Shown here piece after piece: positions 26,931 through 34,730 of a stretch of DNA of 64,000 nt (position 1 is its first letter; each line of letters begins with the position of its first letter). The translations under genes and the position numbers were made by a program. Location of the stretch: positions 698,872 to 762,871 of the forward strand of contig NZ_FXWZ01000003.1 of NCBI RefSeq assembly GCF_900184225.1, written 5' to 3'. The stretch is from Brevibacterium ihuae (GTDB taxonomy: Bacteria; Actinomycetota; Actinomycetes; Actinomycetales; Brevibacteriaceae). A model generated the notes under the pieces. The model worked only from the letters and a program-made list of their open reading frames with translations, was not told the DNA's origin and ran no database searches.

Positions 26931-28151
26931 GGGGAGGGTGGTGCGGAGGAGTCGGTCGTCGTCGGGACCGGGGTCGCCGCGGCCGTCGGTGGCGTTGGTG
27001 ATGAAGAGGATGCCGCGCTCCCCCGCCGCGGGATCGGGGACGACGTCACGGATGCGGCCGTACTCGCCCGCGAACAGCGATTCGGCGGGCAGCTGATCGG
27101 ACTCACCGGTGACCTCCGGATCCCCCTCGGGAACCTCGACCGCCCACAGCCGCTCGCCGCGCAGGCTCGCGAGCACGAGGGTGCCGCCCACATGAGCGAG
27201 CCCGCTCGGGCTCGCCTCGGCGGTCGGCCACACGCGCTCGGGTTCGAGGTGCTCGCCGGTGCCGCCGAACCCCTCGACTTCGGGCCACCCGTAGTTCCCG
27301 CCGGGTTCGATGAGGTTGAGCTCGTCCCAGGCGTTCGCCCCGAACTCCGAGGCCCAGAGCCGCCCCGCATCATCCCAGGCCAGACCCTGGACGTTGCGAT
27401 GGCCGAGCGAATAGACCGGGGATCCGGCCGTCGGGTTGTCCTCCGGGACGGACCCGTCGGGTTCGAGGCGCAGGATCTTCCCGGCGAGCGAATCCGGATC
27501 CTGGGCAGCCGGCCGTTCGGAGGCGTCCCCGGTGCTGACGTAGAGCCGACCATCGGGGCCGAAGGCGATCCGCCCGCCGTTGTGGATCCCGGAGGCCGGG
27601 ATCCCGGTGAGCACGTCCTGGCGCTCGCCGAGCGCGAGGTCGGAACCGGACCCGGTGAGCGCGTAGCTCACCACCCGGTTGCCGTCGGCGGCGGTGAGGT
27701 AGGCGTAGAGCCGAGCCGCGTCGGAGACGGTCCCGCCGTCGCCGGTCCCGGCAGGGCCGGCCGGCTCCGGTGCGAGCGCGAGCCCGAGGAGGCCTCCCTC
27801 GCCGCCGTGGGCCACACCCTCGACCTCTCCGATGGTCTCCGTCCTCCCGTCGATCACGCGGAGGATGCGGCCGGAATCCCGCTCGGACACGAGGACCGAG
27901 CCGTCCGGCAGCGGCACGACGGACCAGGGGGCGTCGAGACCGGTGGCGAGCACCTCGGGCGCGGCCGGTTCCGCACCGGCGTCGGACGCGGCAGGTGTCG
28001 GCGACGCGGATGAGGGGGTGCCGGTCTCGATGCTCGTCGCCGGCCGGGCGGAGCCATCGGCACCGGGATCACCCCCGGGAACGCAGGCGGCGAGCACGCC
28101 GAGGATGAGGCACCCGGCGGAGATCATCGTCGTGGTCCGGAACAGGGTCAT
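26928..28151 (-). CDS. PQQ-type soluble aldose sugar dehydrogenase-like lipoprotein
   Basis: The 407-residue protein begins with a lipoprotein signal (lipobox LAAC) and a Ser/Thr/Ala linker. It is then a beta-propeller of the glucose/sorbosone dehydrogenase family: LDAPWSVVPLPDGSVLVSER (blade 1), GGRIAFGPDGRLYVSTGDA, YSLGHRNVQGLAWD, and NYGWPEVEGFGGTGEHLEP. Such enzymes oxidise sugars with PQQ on the outer face of the membrane; whether PQQ is available is unknown. I chose ATG 28151 because the signal peptide starts there; ATG 28190 is also open. Its stop codon begins repeat copy B. Confidence 0.86.
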   Translation of the reverse strand: MTLFRTTTMISAGCLILGVLAACVPGGDPGADGSARPATSIETGTPSSASPTPAASDAGAEPAAPEVLATGLDAPWSVVPLPDGSVLVSERDSGRILRVIDGRTETIGEVEGVAHGGEGGLLGLALAPEPAGPAGTGDGGTVSDAARLYAYLTAADGNRVVSYALTGSGSDLALGERQDVLTGIPASGIHNGGRIAFGPDGRLYVSTGDASERPAAQDPDSLAGKILRLEPDGSVPEDNPTAGSPVYSLGHRNVQGLAWDDAGRLWASEFGANAWDELNLIEPGGNYGWPEVEGFGGTGEHLEPERVWPTAEASPSGLAHVGGTLVLASLRGERLWAVEVPEGDPEVTGESDQLPAESLFAGEYGRIRDVVPDPAAGERGILFITNATDGRGDPGPDDDRLLRTTLP

Positions 28152-28220
28152 CGCGGCGCTCCCGCACCTCGGGGTCAGGTCCGCTCCCATTGTCCCGGGG
28201 TTCGGCGGCGCCTGCCGTCA

Positions 28221-28240
28221 CGATCGCGTAACGGCGATCG
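28221..28240. terminator. Hairpin after the TetR gene
   Basis: CGATCGC (28221-28227) and GCGATCG (28234-28240) form a 7-bp stem with a 6-nt loop, 13 bp beyond the TetR stop on the minus strand and before the dehydrogenase start. There is no T run; terminator function is inferred from position. Confidence 0.45.
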
Positions 28241-28252
28241 CCGACACACCCG

Positions 28253-28873
28253 TCAGGAGGAGCCGACCGCCTCCGAGGGCCCGCCCGGCACCGCGATCGC
28301 CTCGATCGCCGCGACAGCGGCGGCGTGGTCGAAGTGCCCCTCGATGAGGAGCCGGGCGAGTCCGTGGACGGTGCCCCAGAGACCCACGGCGAGCGCCTCG
28401 CTCGGGGCGCCGGCGAACAGCCCCTCGCGCTGTGCGGCGACGGCGTTGGCCCCGAGCAGGGTTTCGATGCGCTCGATCTGGACGGCCCGCTCGGGCGTCG
28501 GGCTGCCGGGGATGCAGATCGTCGGATCGTAGATGAGCTGGAAGGCGTGCGGGTGCTCCTCCGCGAAGCCGATGTAGGCGAGGCCCTGTGCGCGGAGCTT
28601 CTCGATCCCCGTGGGCGCGGCCTCCGTCGCCTCCTCCTGGGCATCGACGAACCGCACCATGCACTCGGTGCCGAGCGCCTCGAGGAGAGCGGTGCGGTCG
28701 GTGAAGTAGTGGTAGGGGGCCGCGTGGCTCACCTGAGCCTGCCGGGCGACGGCGCGGAGGCTGAGCGCGCTCGGCGGGGTCGCGGCGAGGAGGTCGAAGG
28801 CGGCGTCGAGGAGCGCGCTGCGCAGATTGCCGTGATGGTACGGACGCGAGGTCTCGGAGACAGATCTTGACAT
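28253..28873 (-). CDS. TetR/AcrR-family regulator
   Basis: The 206-residue protein has an N-terminal TetR helix-turn-helix (about residues 10-58: YHHGNLRSALLDAAFDLLA, LSLRAVARQAQVSHAAPYHYF) and a C-terminal ligand domain of the TetR_C_13/WHG type (LAYIGFAEEHPHAFQLIYDP is typical). It probably represses itself and the divergent flavodoxin-fold oxidoreductase gene through the ATCTT-type sites between them. The ATG at 28873 sits seven bases after TAGAAT (28881-28886 on the minus strand), a leaderless start, and lies within operator site 1. The ligand is unknown, perhaps an electrophile or quinone. Confidence 0.88.
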   Translation of the reverse strand: MSRSVSETSRPYHHGNLRSALLDAAFDLLAATPPSALSLRAVARQAQVSHAAPYHYFTDRTALLEALGTECMVRFVDAQEEATEAAPTGIEKLRAQGLAYIGFAEEHPHAFQLIYDPTICIPGSPTPERAVQIERIETLLGANAVAAQREGLFAGAPSEALAVGLWGTVHGLARLLIEGHFDHAAAVAAIEAIAVPGGPSEAVGSS

Positions 28874-28926
28874 GCGAAAGATTCTAGTCGAGACTGATCC
28901 CGGCAACATCTTGACACTGTAAGAAT
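28864..28926. promoter_or_regulatory. Paired operator sites in the TetR/oxidoreductase divergent promoter
   Basis: Site 1, ATCTT-N9-AAGAT (28864-28882), covers the TetR start and abuts its -10. Site 2, ATCTT-N9-AGAAT (28908-28926), covers TTGACA (28911-28916 with its leading T), a likely -35 for the rightward gene. Both share ATCTTGACA and sit 44 bp apart, about four helical turns. Binding by the adjacent TetR protein is inference. Confidence 0.6.
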
Positions 28927-28973
28927 CCCGTACGGTCCCGTGCGGGAGACGCACCCCCGCCCAGGAGATCGAC

Positions 28974-29657
28974 ATGTCCCCCGTCCTCGTCCTCGACGGC
29001 CACCCGAACCCCGCATCCCTCACCGCCGCCCTCGCCGATTCCTATGCCGCCGGGGCCGAGGCCGCCGGCGGCGCGGTCACGCGCCTCACCGTGCGCGACC
29101 TCGACTTCGACCCGATCCTCCACGGCGGCTACCGCGGCCACCAGCCGCTCGAACCCGACCTCGTCCGGGCGCAGGAGCTCATCGCGGAGTCGGCCCACCT
29201 GGCGCTCTTCACCCCGCTGTGGTGGGGCTCGACGCCCGCCCTGCTCAAGGGGTTCTTCGACCGGGTCTTCGAAGCCGGGTGGGCCTACCACTACGAGGGC
29301 TCGATGCCGAAGGGGCACTTCACCGGCCGCTCGGCGCGGCTCCTCCTCACGACCGATTCGCCGGTCTGGTACCTCGGCCCCCTCCAGGGGCACCCGACGA
29401 AGAAGCAGATCGCCCGCTCGACCCTGAGGTTCACCGGTTTCAGGCCCGTGCGCTTCAGCCGCTTCGGACCGGTCCGCACGAGCAGCGCTGCGGACCGCGA
29501 GACGTGGCTCGACCGCGCCGGGGAGATCGGGGCCGGCGATGCCCGCGGACTCGCGCGCGGGTCGCGGAGGATCCTCTCGGATCCGTTCGCGATCCGGGAG
29601 CAGGTCCGCACCGCGCGTGCCCGCGAGCAGGGCGCCGGATCCCTCGTCGGGGGCTGA
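28974..29657 (+). CDS. Flavodoxin-fold NAD(P)H dehydrogenase (quinone), MdaB/KefF-like
   Basis: The 227-residue protein has the flavodoxin_2 fold: VLVLDGHPNPASLTAALAD (phosphate loop), FTPLWWGSTPALLKGFFDRV (flavin-binding segment), AYHYEG, and LLLTTDSPVWYL. Such FMN/FAD enzymes reduce quinones or azo compounds by two electrons. The last 45 residues are Arg/Ala-rich. AGGAG precedes the ATG by six bases. It is divergent from the TetR gene and probably under its control, as is common for quinone-detoxifying pairs. Confidence 0.85.
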   Translation: MSPVLVLDGHPNPASLTAALADSYAAGAEAAGGAVTRLTVRDLDFDPILHGGYRGHQPLEPDLVRAQELIAESAHLALFTPLWWGSTPALLKGFFDRVFEAGWAYHYEGSMPKGHFTGRSARLLLTTDSPVWYLGPLQGHPTKKQIARSTLRFTGFRPVRFSRFGPVRTSSAADRETWLDRAGEIGAGDARGLARGSRRILSDPFAIREQVRTARAREQGAGSLVGG

Positions 29658-29688
29658 CACCGGGGCCGAACGGTGGGACGCTGGGCGC

Positions 29689-30093
29689 ATGAGCGACCAC
29701 GACTATCCCCGACTGCGGTCCACCGTCCTCGACGCCGAGGACCATCGCGCCCTCGCGGAGTTCTACCGGCTCCTCCTCGGCTGGCGCTACCGGGCCGGCG
29801 ACGAACCCGGTGGCGGGAACGACGACTTCCTCATCCTCGAAGCCCCCGACGGTCAGCGGCTCGCGTTCCAGGCCACCGAGCACCTGCCGCGTCCCACCTG
29901 GCCGAGCACCGAGGTGCACCAGCAGCTCCACCTCGACTTCACCGTCGGGGACACGTCCACCCTCGACCACTACCGCGCTCGCGCCCTCGAGCTCGGGGCG
30001 CGGGAGATCATCGATAAGCGCACCGATCCGGACGAACCGATCGTCATCTTCGCCGATCCAGCAGGTCACCCGTTCTGCATCTTCGTCGGCTGA
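29689..30093 (+). CDS. VOC (glyoxalase/bleomycin-resistance) family protein
   Basis: The 134-residue protein has the paired beta-alpha-beta-beta-beta modules of the VOC fold: LRSTVLDAEDHRALAEFYRL, LGWRYR, a central QLHLDFTVGD strand, and IFADPAGHPFCIFVG at the end. His and Glu residues at the usual metal positions can be seen (H in QLHLDF), but the reaction is unknown. It lies 31 bp after the oxidoreductase gene and may be cotranscribed as a detoxification partner. No ribosome site is visible before ATG 29689. Confidence 0.83.
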   Translation: MSDHDYPRLRSTVLDAEDHRALAEFYRLLLGWRYRAGDEPGGGNDDFLILEAPDGQRLAFQATEHLPRPTWPSTEVHQQLHLDFTVGDTSTLDHYRARALELGAREIIDKRTDPDEPIVIFADPAGHPFCIFVG

Positions 30094-30277
30094 GGCGTCC
30101 GTCTCGGCGGCGAGGTGCGTCCGCGCTCAGCGGCACTGAGCATCCGCCTCGGGCTCGGGTGCTGACCCGCGGTGTGCGGGTGGCGAACGGACCCGCCGAG
30201 CAGGTGCACGCCGCCCGCGCGCGTCGTCGACAGTCCGACCGCGCCCGCAGCATGCCGAGGCGGGTGTCACACCCCGC

Positions 30278-30334
30278 TGAGATTGCGAAGAACTGCGTTG
30301 TCGCTCTCAGGAACCTTCGGAAATTGCTCTTTCA
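30278..30334 (-). repeat. 57-bp stop-codon-anchored repeat, copy C
   Basis: On the minus strand it starts with the TGA of the DCC-type gene (30334-30332), then AAGAG, the invariant core (30326-30306), a diverged second half (CAACGCAGTTCTTCGCAA) and TCTCA at 30282-30278. TGAGA...TCTCA arms are kept, but the TTCCTG/CAGGAA stem of copies A and B is broken. Confidence 0.82.
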
Positions 30335-30811
30335 GGAGGGGCAGTCGGTGGGGTGGGAGGAGCACCAGGGGGTCGTGCCGGGGAACCGCCCGCGGTTGCG
30401 CGCCACCCACTGAAACCGCCCGCGGTTGCGCGCCACCCACTGATAGGCCCGGTCGAGGAGCGGCTCGACGAGCGGGAGCCGGGAGGCCCGGCTCAGGGGT
30501 GCGCGCGGCAGCCGCACTCGACCCGGGTTCCGGCCGCGCGTCCCCGGATCGAGACCGAGGAGGGTGTCGAGGATCGCGGCGACCGCCTGCGCTCCCCCGG
30601 ATCGCTCGCCGCCGGGACCGATCGCCCACAGCTGGTACTCGGCCTGCGCGCGCGTGACGCCCCAGCGCTCCCGCACCCCGGGCACCTGATGCGCGAGGAA
30701 CTCGACGCGGCCCCGGTCGTCGAGCCGCCGCACCTCCTCCACGCAGCGCGTGCAGAAGCCGCAGTGCCCGTCGAAGAGCACGGTGAGGCGCGCGTCCGGC
30801 GCGGCGGTCAT
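30332..30811 (-). CDS. DCC1-like thiol-disulphide oxidoreductase family (DUF393)
   Basis: The 159-residue protein has the DUF393 signature LTVLFDGHCGFCTRCVEEVRRLD with a CxxC motif (GFCTRC), and later EYQLWAIGP and GGAQAVAAIL. The family name comes from the DxLCxxC motif; redox activity is presumed. ATG 30811 overlaps the stop of the upstream membrane protein (ATGA). The C-terminal region holds a perfect 10-residue duplication (QWVARNRGRF twice) caused by a 30-bp tandem repeat. The stop codon begins repeat copy C. Confidence 0.85.
   Translation of the reverse strand: MTAAPDARLTVLFDGHCGFCTRCVEEVRRLDDRGRVEFLAHQVPGVRERWGVTRAQAEYQLWAIGPGGERSGGAQAVAAILDTLLGLDPGTRGRNPGRVRLPRAPLSRASRLPLVEPLLDRAYQWVARNRGRFQWVARNRGRFPGTTPWCSSHPTDCPS
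30384..30443. repeat. Perfect 30-bp tandem repeat within the DCC-type gene
   Basis: Two identical 30-bp units (30384-30413 and 30414-30443, each beginning AACCGCCCGCGGTTGCG) lie in frame and duplicate ten residues near the C-terminus. Perfect identity implies a recent slippage event; copy number may vary between strains. Confidence 0.93.
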
Positions 30812-31494
30812 CGCATCCCGGACTTCTTCATCCGGTTCGCGCCGATGATCCACAGCACGATGCCGAGGACGAGGACGAAACCGCCGGCCACGGCGGTGAG
30901 CGATCCGCCGACGACGCCGAGCACTCCGCCCGCGATCGCGCCACCGGACACGCTCGGGGCGACGAGGACCTCGGGGGTCGTGCACTCGATCTCGTAGGTG
31001 CCGGACTCCGTCACGGTGAATCCGCCGTTCGCGTGGTACTGCGTGCCCTGGTGGGTGAAGCTCGTCGAGATCGGGTTCTCGATCGGGTGCACCTCGGCCT
31101 GTCCCGACGGGTAGACGGTGCATACCGGCGGCGCGTCGCCCTCGCGGACGTAGAGGTAGAGGTCCTCGTCCGCCTCCGCGACGACGGTGCCGGTGGTGTG
31201 GACGAAGGTCATCCGGTCCTCGCTCGGCACCGCATTGCCGAATCCGAGCACCCCGGTGAGGACAGCGATCCCGATGCCGAGGACAACGAGTGCGACTCCG
31301 GCCCACGTCAGGCCCTGGCCCCAGCGCTTCATCCCGCGGCCCGGGGGCTTCCCACCCGGATGTCCACCGGCCTGCCCGCCCGGCGGCGGGACGGCTCCGG
31401 GCCCCGGCGGCGGTGCGGGTTGTTGCGCTCCATACTGCGGCGCTCCGTACTGCGGGGAGGGCTGCGGGGCTCCGGGCGGAGGGGGGATGCTCAT
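30808..31494 (-). CDS. Pro/Gly-rich membrane protein, unknown function
   Basis: The 228-residue protein starts with a 58-residue Pro/Gln/Gly-rich cytosolic tail (PQYGAPQYGAQQPAPPPGPG), then one membrane helix (about 65-90), an extracytoplasmic beta-type domain with two cysteines (PPVCTVYP and YEIECTTPE), and two C-terminal hydrophobic segments (about 180-222). The layout is common in actinobacterial envelope proteins of unknown role. GAGAAGG lies eight bases before ATG 31494; a GTG at 31503 is in frame. It overlaps the DCC-type gene by four bases. Confidence 0.72.
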   Translation of the reverse strand: MSIPPPPGAPQPSPQYGAPQYGAQQPAPPPGPGAVPPPGGQAGGHPGGKPPGRGMKRWGQGLTWAGVALVVLGIGIAVLTGVLGFGNAVPSEDRMTFVHTTGTVVAEADEDLYLYVREGDAPPVCTVYPSGQAEVHPIENPISTSFTHQGTQYHANGGFTVTESGTYEIECTTPEVLVAPSVSGGAIAGGVLGVVGGSLTAVAGGFVLVLGIVLWIIGANRMKKSGMR

Positions 31495-31557
31495 GCGTGT
31501 CACCTTCTCGGATCGGGGACCGGTTCGGATCGTGCACCTCCCATTGTGCCTCTGACC

Positions 31558-32214
31558 TCAGTCGAGAGTCATCTCGGCGGGAAGCGCCTCGGTTCCCGAG
31601 CACAGGAGCACCTGGCCGTCGACGCCCGCCGGCACCGGCACGAGCTCGGCGTCCCCGTCGAGGTCGTCGACGATGCCGAGGCAGACCTGGATCGAGTCCG
31701 CCCGGCGCAATCCGCGATCGGAGTAGTCCGGACTCGAGTACTCGGGACCGCGCGCCTCGGCGGGGAGCGGCACCTCCATCCGCCCGCGGTGCCCCTCCCC
31801 CGGCGCGATCCGGGTGCCGCCCACCACCGGCTGGACCGAGGCGTCGCCGGATTCGTCCCCGAGGCCCCAGACCTGGCGCGACACCCGCACGATCCCGCCT
31901 CCCGGCGCGCTGACGTAGGCGAGCGCGGGATCGATGTCCTCAGCTTCGAGTTCGCCCATTCCGATGATCCGGGGCAGCTGATCGATGACGACGACGGGCT
32001 CCTCCCCGCGGTTCTCCAGCACGTACTCGACGACGAGGCGGTCGTCCTCGACGGCGAGGTCGAACTGCGGCGTCACGCCCTTCGCCGTCGCCTGCACCGG
32101 GAACGGGTCCTCACGTGTGCCGAACGCGCCGAATGCGCCGCACCCGGCGCACGCGAGGCCCACGGCGCCCGCGAGAGCGAGGAGCCGCGCGGCCCCGGAG
32201 GCCCCGGCGCTCAT
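31558..32214 (-). CDS. Lipoprotein, unknown function
   Basis: The 218-residue protein has a short signal ending in a lipobox (CAGC, modified Cys about residue 25), a linker, and an extracytoplasmic domain containing RLVVEYVLENRGEEPVVV, a pattern seen in immunoglobulin-like DUF4352-type domains. Two cysteines late in the chain (VCLGIV and LLCSG) may pair. The start overlaps the stop of the upstream CPBP gene (ATGA), so the two are probably cotranscribed and coupled. No specific function recognised. Confidence 0.7.
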   Translation of the reverse strand: MSAGASGAARLLALAGAVGLACAGCGAFGAFGTREDPFPVQATAKGVTPQFDLAVEDDRLVVEYVLENRGEEPVVVIDQLPRIIGMGELEAEDIDPALAYVSAPGGGIVRVSRQVWGLGDESGDASVQPVVGGTRIAPGEGHRGRMEVPLPAEARGPEYSSPDYSDRGLRRADSIQVCLGIVDDLDGDAELVPVPAGVDGQVLLCSGTEALPAEMTLD

Positions 32215-32873
32215 ACGATCACCGACAGCACGGACAGCGTCACCGTCGTCCACACGACGTGGGCGGTGACGGCGGCGGCGACCCGGCCCGTCCGGGCCCG
32301 CAGCCACGCGAAGGGCACGCCGATGACCACGGTGGCGACGACGAGCGCCGGATTGATCGTCGCGCACGTGACGATCGCATAGATCACCGTCGACCAGAGG
32401 ATGGGGCGGCGTCGGAACAGGGCGAAGACCCCGCCCCGGAACGCGAGCTCCTCGGCGGCGCCGACGAGGACGGCGGTGATGAAGACGGCGGTGAAGTTCT
32501 CCGCGCCGATGGGGCCGAGGACGCTGACGATGAGGTCGGCGGTCCACGGCACGAGGGAGAGGACCCAGGCGCCGATGATGCTCACCACCCCGACCGCGAA
32601 ACCGCCGACCGCCCCGATGCCGACGGCCCGGCCCAGGGGCGCGCGCTCGGCCCCGGTCAAGCCGTCCCCGAGCGCACGGCCGGCGATCCCGACGGCCACC
32701 CAGCAGGCGCCGAGCACGAGCGAGAAGCGGTAGAACAGCGCGGTGTCGTAGCCGACGCGGAACGTCAGGTGGAGGAACGCGGTCCCGAGGACGAGGCACA
32801 GGACGATGACCGCCACGACCGGCCACGCGACGCGGCGGGGGGCGGGAGCGGACGGGTGCTGGACGTGCGCCAC
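32211..32873 (-). CDS. CPBP-family intramembrane protein (Abi)
   Basis: The 220-residue protein has about seven membrane helices and the CPBP motif 1 GAAEELAFRGG (EExxxR). The second motif, FxxxH, appears as VIYAIVTCAT without the His, and a late AHVVW supplies the third-motif His. The catalytic metal site may thus be incomplete. Family roles range from CAAX-type proteolysis to bacteriocin self-immunity. The GTG at 32873 lies seven bases after TAGTAT on the minus strand (32881-32886), a leaderless start. It is divergent from the NAD(P)H-binding protein gene. Confidence 0.8.
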   Translation of the reverse strand: MAHVQHPSAPAPRRVAWPVVAVIVLCLVLGTAFLHLTFRVGYDTALFYRFSLVLGACWVAVGIAGRALGDGLTGAERAPLGRAVGIGAVGGFAVGVVSIIGAWVLSLVPWTADLIVSVLGPIGAENFTAVFITAVLVGAAEELAFRGGVFALFRRRPILWSTVIYAIVTCATINPALVVATVVIGVPFAWLRARTGRVAAAVTAHVVWTTVTLSVLSVIV

Positions 32874-32926
32874 AGGGTCGATACTAGGGGAACGGCCCGC
32901 CCCCACCGCCAGCGAACAGGAGCCCC

Positions 32927-34000
32927 ATGCGCGTCTTCGTCACCGGAGCCACCGGCTATCTCGGATCACGTCTCGTGCCCGCCCTGCTGTCCGCCGGGCA
33001 CGAGGTGACCGCCGGCGTCCGGACTCCCGCCCGGATCGCGGAGTTCCCGTGGGGTCCACGGGTGCGCGCGGTCGAGTTCGACGCGCTGCGGCCGGAGACC
33101 CTGGGACCCGCGCTCGAGGGCTGCGATGCCGCGGTCTACCTCGTCCACTCGATGGCCGACCGCGACTTCGCCCGCCTCGACGCCCGGGCCGCCCGTGACT
33201 TCGCCGCAGCCGCGGCGGCCGCAGGGGTGTCGCGCATCGTCTACCAGTCGGGGCTCGTCCCGGCGGATCGCCCGCTCGCCCGCACCGATCTCTCCACCGG
33301 GGGCAGCCGCCGGTTCTCCACCCGGCACTCCGAGCACGTCCGGTCCAGGCTCGAGGTCGAGGACATCCTCACCTCCGGCGCGGTCCCCGCCCTGTCACTG
33401 CGGGCGGCGATCATCGTCGGGGCGGGATCGACGAGCTTCGAACTCGTCCGGCGGCTCACCGAGCGCCTGCCGACGATCCCGGTGCCCGGCTGGATGCACA
33501 ACTGGGTGCAGCCGATCGCCGTCGTCGACGTGCTTCGGGCGCTGACGTGGGCGCTCGGCTCGGATCGGACCGGGCACCTCGACATCGGCGGCCCCGATGT
33601 CATGCGCTACCCCGACTTCATCCGCCTGTACGCCCAGGTCGCCGGGCTGCGGCGCCCTCACGTGCCCGCCGGCCCCGTGCCCGCCGAGGTCGTCGGACCC
33701 GCCGTCGCCCGGATCACCGGGCTGCCGGAGACCGTCGTCACCGCGCTCGCCCACAGCGTCGCCGAGGACATGGTGTGCTCGAATGCCGAACCCGCCGAGT
33801 GGTGCGCCGACGGCCCGCGCCTCGACACCGCCTCGGCGATCCGCCGCGCGCTCAGCCCCGCACGCACCGGCACCGAGCTCGGCGGTGATCCGCAGACCGG
33901 CGCGGACACCGACCCCCGGTGGGCCGGCGGCGCGGTCGAGATCGAGGGCGCCACCCGCTACCGGAGCACGTTCGGACATCTGTTCGCGCGCGACCGCTGA
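32927..34000 (+). CDS. NAD(P)H-binding atypical SDR
   Basis: The 357-residue protein opens with MRVFVTGATGYLGSRLVPAL, the dinucleotide-binding loop of extended/atypical short-chain dehydrogenases (NmrA/YbjT-like). It continues with AAVYLVHSMADRDF and VSRIVYQSGLV, and a DIGGPDVMRYPDFIRLYA segment typical of this subgroup. A catalytic YxxxK is not obvious. AGGAG precedes the ATG by five bases. It ends 19 bp before the operator of the MarR/crt operon on the same strand, but the operator and promoter suggest separate control. Confidence 0.82.
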   Translation: MRVFVTGATGYLGSRLVPALLSAGHEVTAGVRTPARIAEFPWGPRVRAVEFDALRPETLGPALEGCDAAVYLVHSMADRDFARLDARAARDFAAAAAAAGVSRIVYQSGLVPADRPLARTDLSTGGSRRFSTRHSEHVRSRLEVEDILTSGAVPALSLRAAIIVGAGSTSFELVRRLTERLPTIPVPGWMHNWVQPIAVVDVLRALTWALGSDRTGHLDIGGPDVMRYPDFIRLYAQVAGLRRPHVPAGPVPAEVVGPAVARITGLPETVVTALAHSVAEDMVCSNAEPAEWCADGPRLDTASAIRRALSPARTGTELGGDPQTGADTDPRWAGGAVEIEGATRYRSTFGHLFARDR

Positions 34001-34019
34001 GGAGGTCACCGGATGGATA

Positions 34020-34034
34020 GTTCCACCGTGGAAC
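34020..34034. promoter_or_regulatory. Candidate MarR operator of the carotenoid operon
   Basis: GTTCCAC-C-GTGGAAC is a perfect 7-1-7 palindrome. A second half-site GTGGAAC (34081-34087) lies between the putative -10 TATCGT (34077-34082) and the MarR ATG. Sharing of the heptamer between an upstream dyad and the start region fits autoregulation by the MarR protein encoded next. Binding is inferred. Confidence 0.6.
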
Positions 34035-34088
34035 CGCTTTCGGAAATCGACGTGGCCGATTCACGACCTTCTGATCTATCGTGGAACT

Positions 34089-34730
34089 ATGACCGAGGAT
34101 GAGAATGCCGGAGGGGCACCCGGGGACGCAGCCCCACCGGTGAACGCGTCGGTGCCGGTGGGCGGAGCTCCCGCTGACAGCCGCAGTCCGCACCGGAACG
34201 AGACCGGGTTCTCCTCGCTCTTCCTGCTCCAGAAGTTCACCGTCGAATCGGACCGCTACTTCGAGACGGTGCGGCGGACCGAGGGCATGTGGCACACCGA
34301 TGTCCATGCGATCAACGCCGTCGTCGAGGCCGACCGCCGCGGGTACGCGATCACGCCGACGGATCTCCGCAAGCGCCTCGTGCTCTCCGGACCGGCGACC
34401 TCCGCCCTCATCGACCGCCTCGTGCGCGACGGGCACCTCACCCGCCACCGGTCCGAGACCGATCACCGGGCCGTCATCCTCCACGCCACCGAGCGGGCCC
34501 GGCAGATGGGCGCGGACATGTTCGCCCCGCTCGTCGACCACATGATGCACGTCATGCGCGGGATCCACCCGGATGACATCGCGCTGTTCGACGCGATCAT
34601 CGTCATGCTCACCCGCGCCGTCCAGCACGCCCAGGACGAGGTCGCGGCTGCCCAGGCCGAAGCGGGCTCCGCACCGCGCGCGACCGGCACCCCGGATGAC
34701 GGTCCGCGGGGAGAGGAGCCGACGGCATGA
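34089..34730 (+). CDS. MarR-family regulator of the crt operon (CrtR-like)
   Basis: The 213-residue protein has a MarR winged helix in its middle (about residues 85-145): AITPTDLRKRLVLSGPATSALIDRLVRDGHLTR, with the wing SETDHRAVILHATERA. An unstructured Pro/Ala N-terminus and an Ala/Glu C-terminus flank it. In Corynebacterium glutamicum a MarR protein (CrtR) beside crt genes represses them and responds to geranylgeranyl diphosphate; position and family suggest the same role here. The ATG lies six bases after TATCGT (leaderless). It overlaps crtB by four bases, so regulator and pathway are one operon. Confidence 0.85.
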   Translation: MTEDENAGGAPGDAAPPVNASVPVGGAPADSRSPHRNETGFSSLFLLQKFTVESDRYFETVRRTEGMWHTDVHAINAVVEADRRGYAITPTDLRKRLVLSGPATSALIDRLVRDGHLTRHRSETDHRAVILHATERARQMGADMFAPLVDHMMHVMRGIHPDDIALFDAIIVMLTRAVQHAQDEVAAAQAEAGSAPRATGTPDDGPRGEEPTA

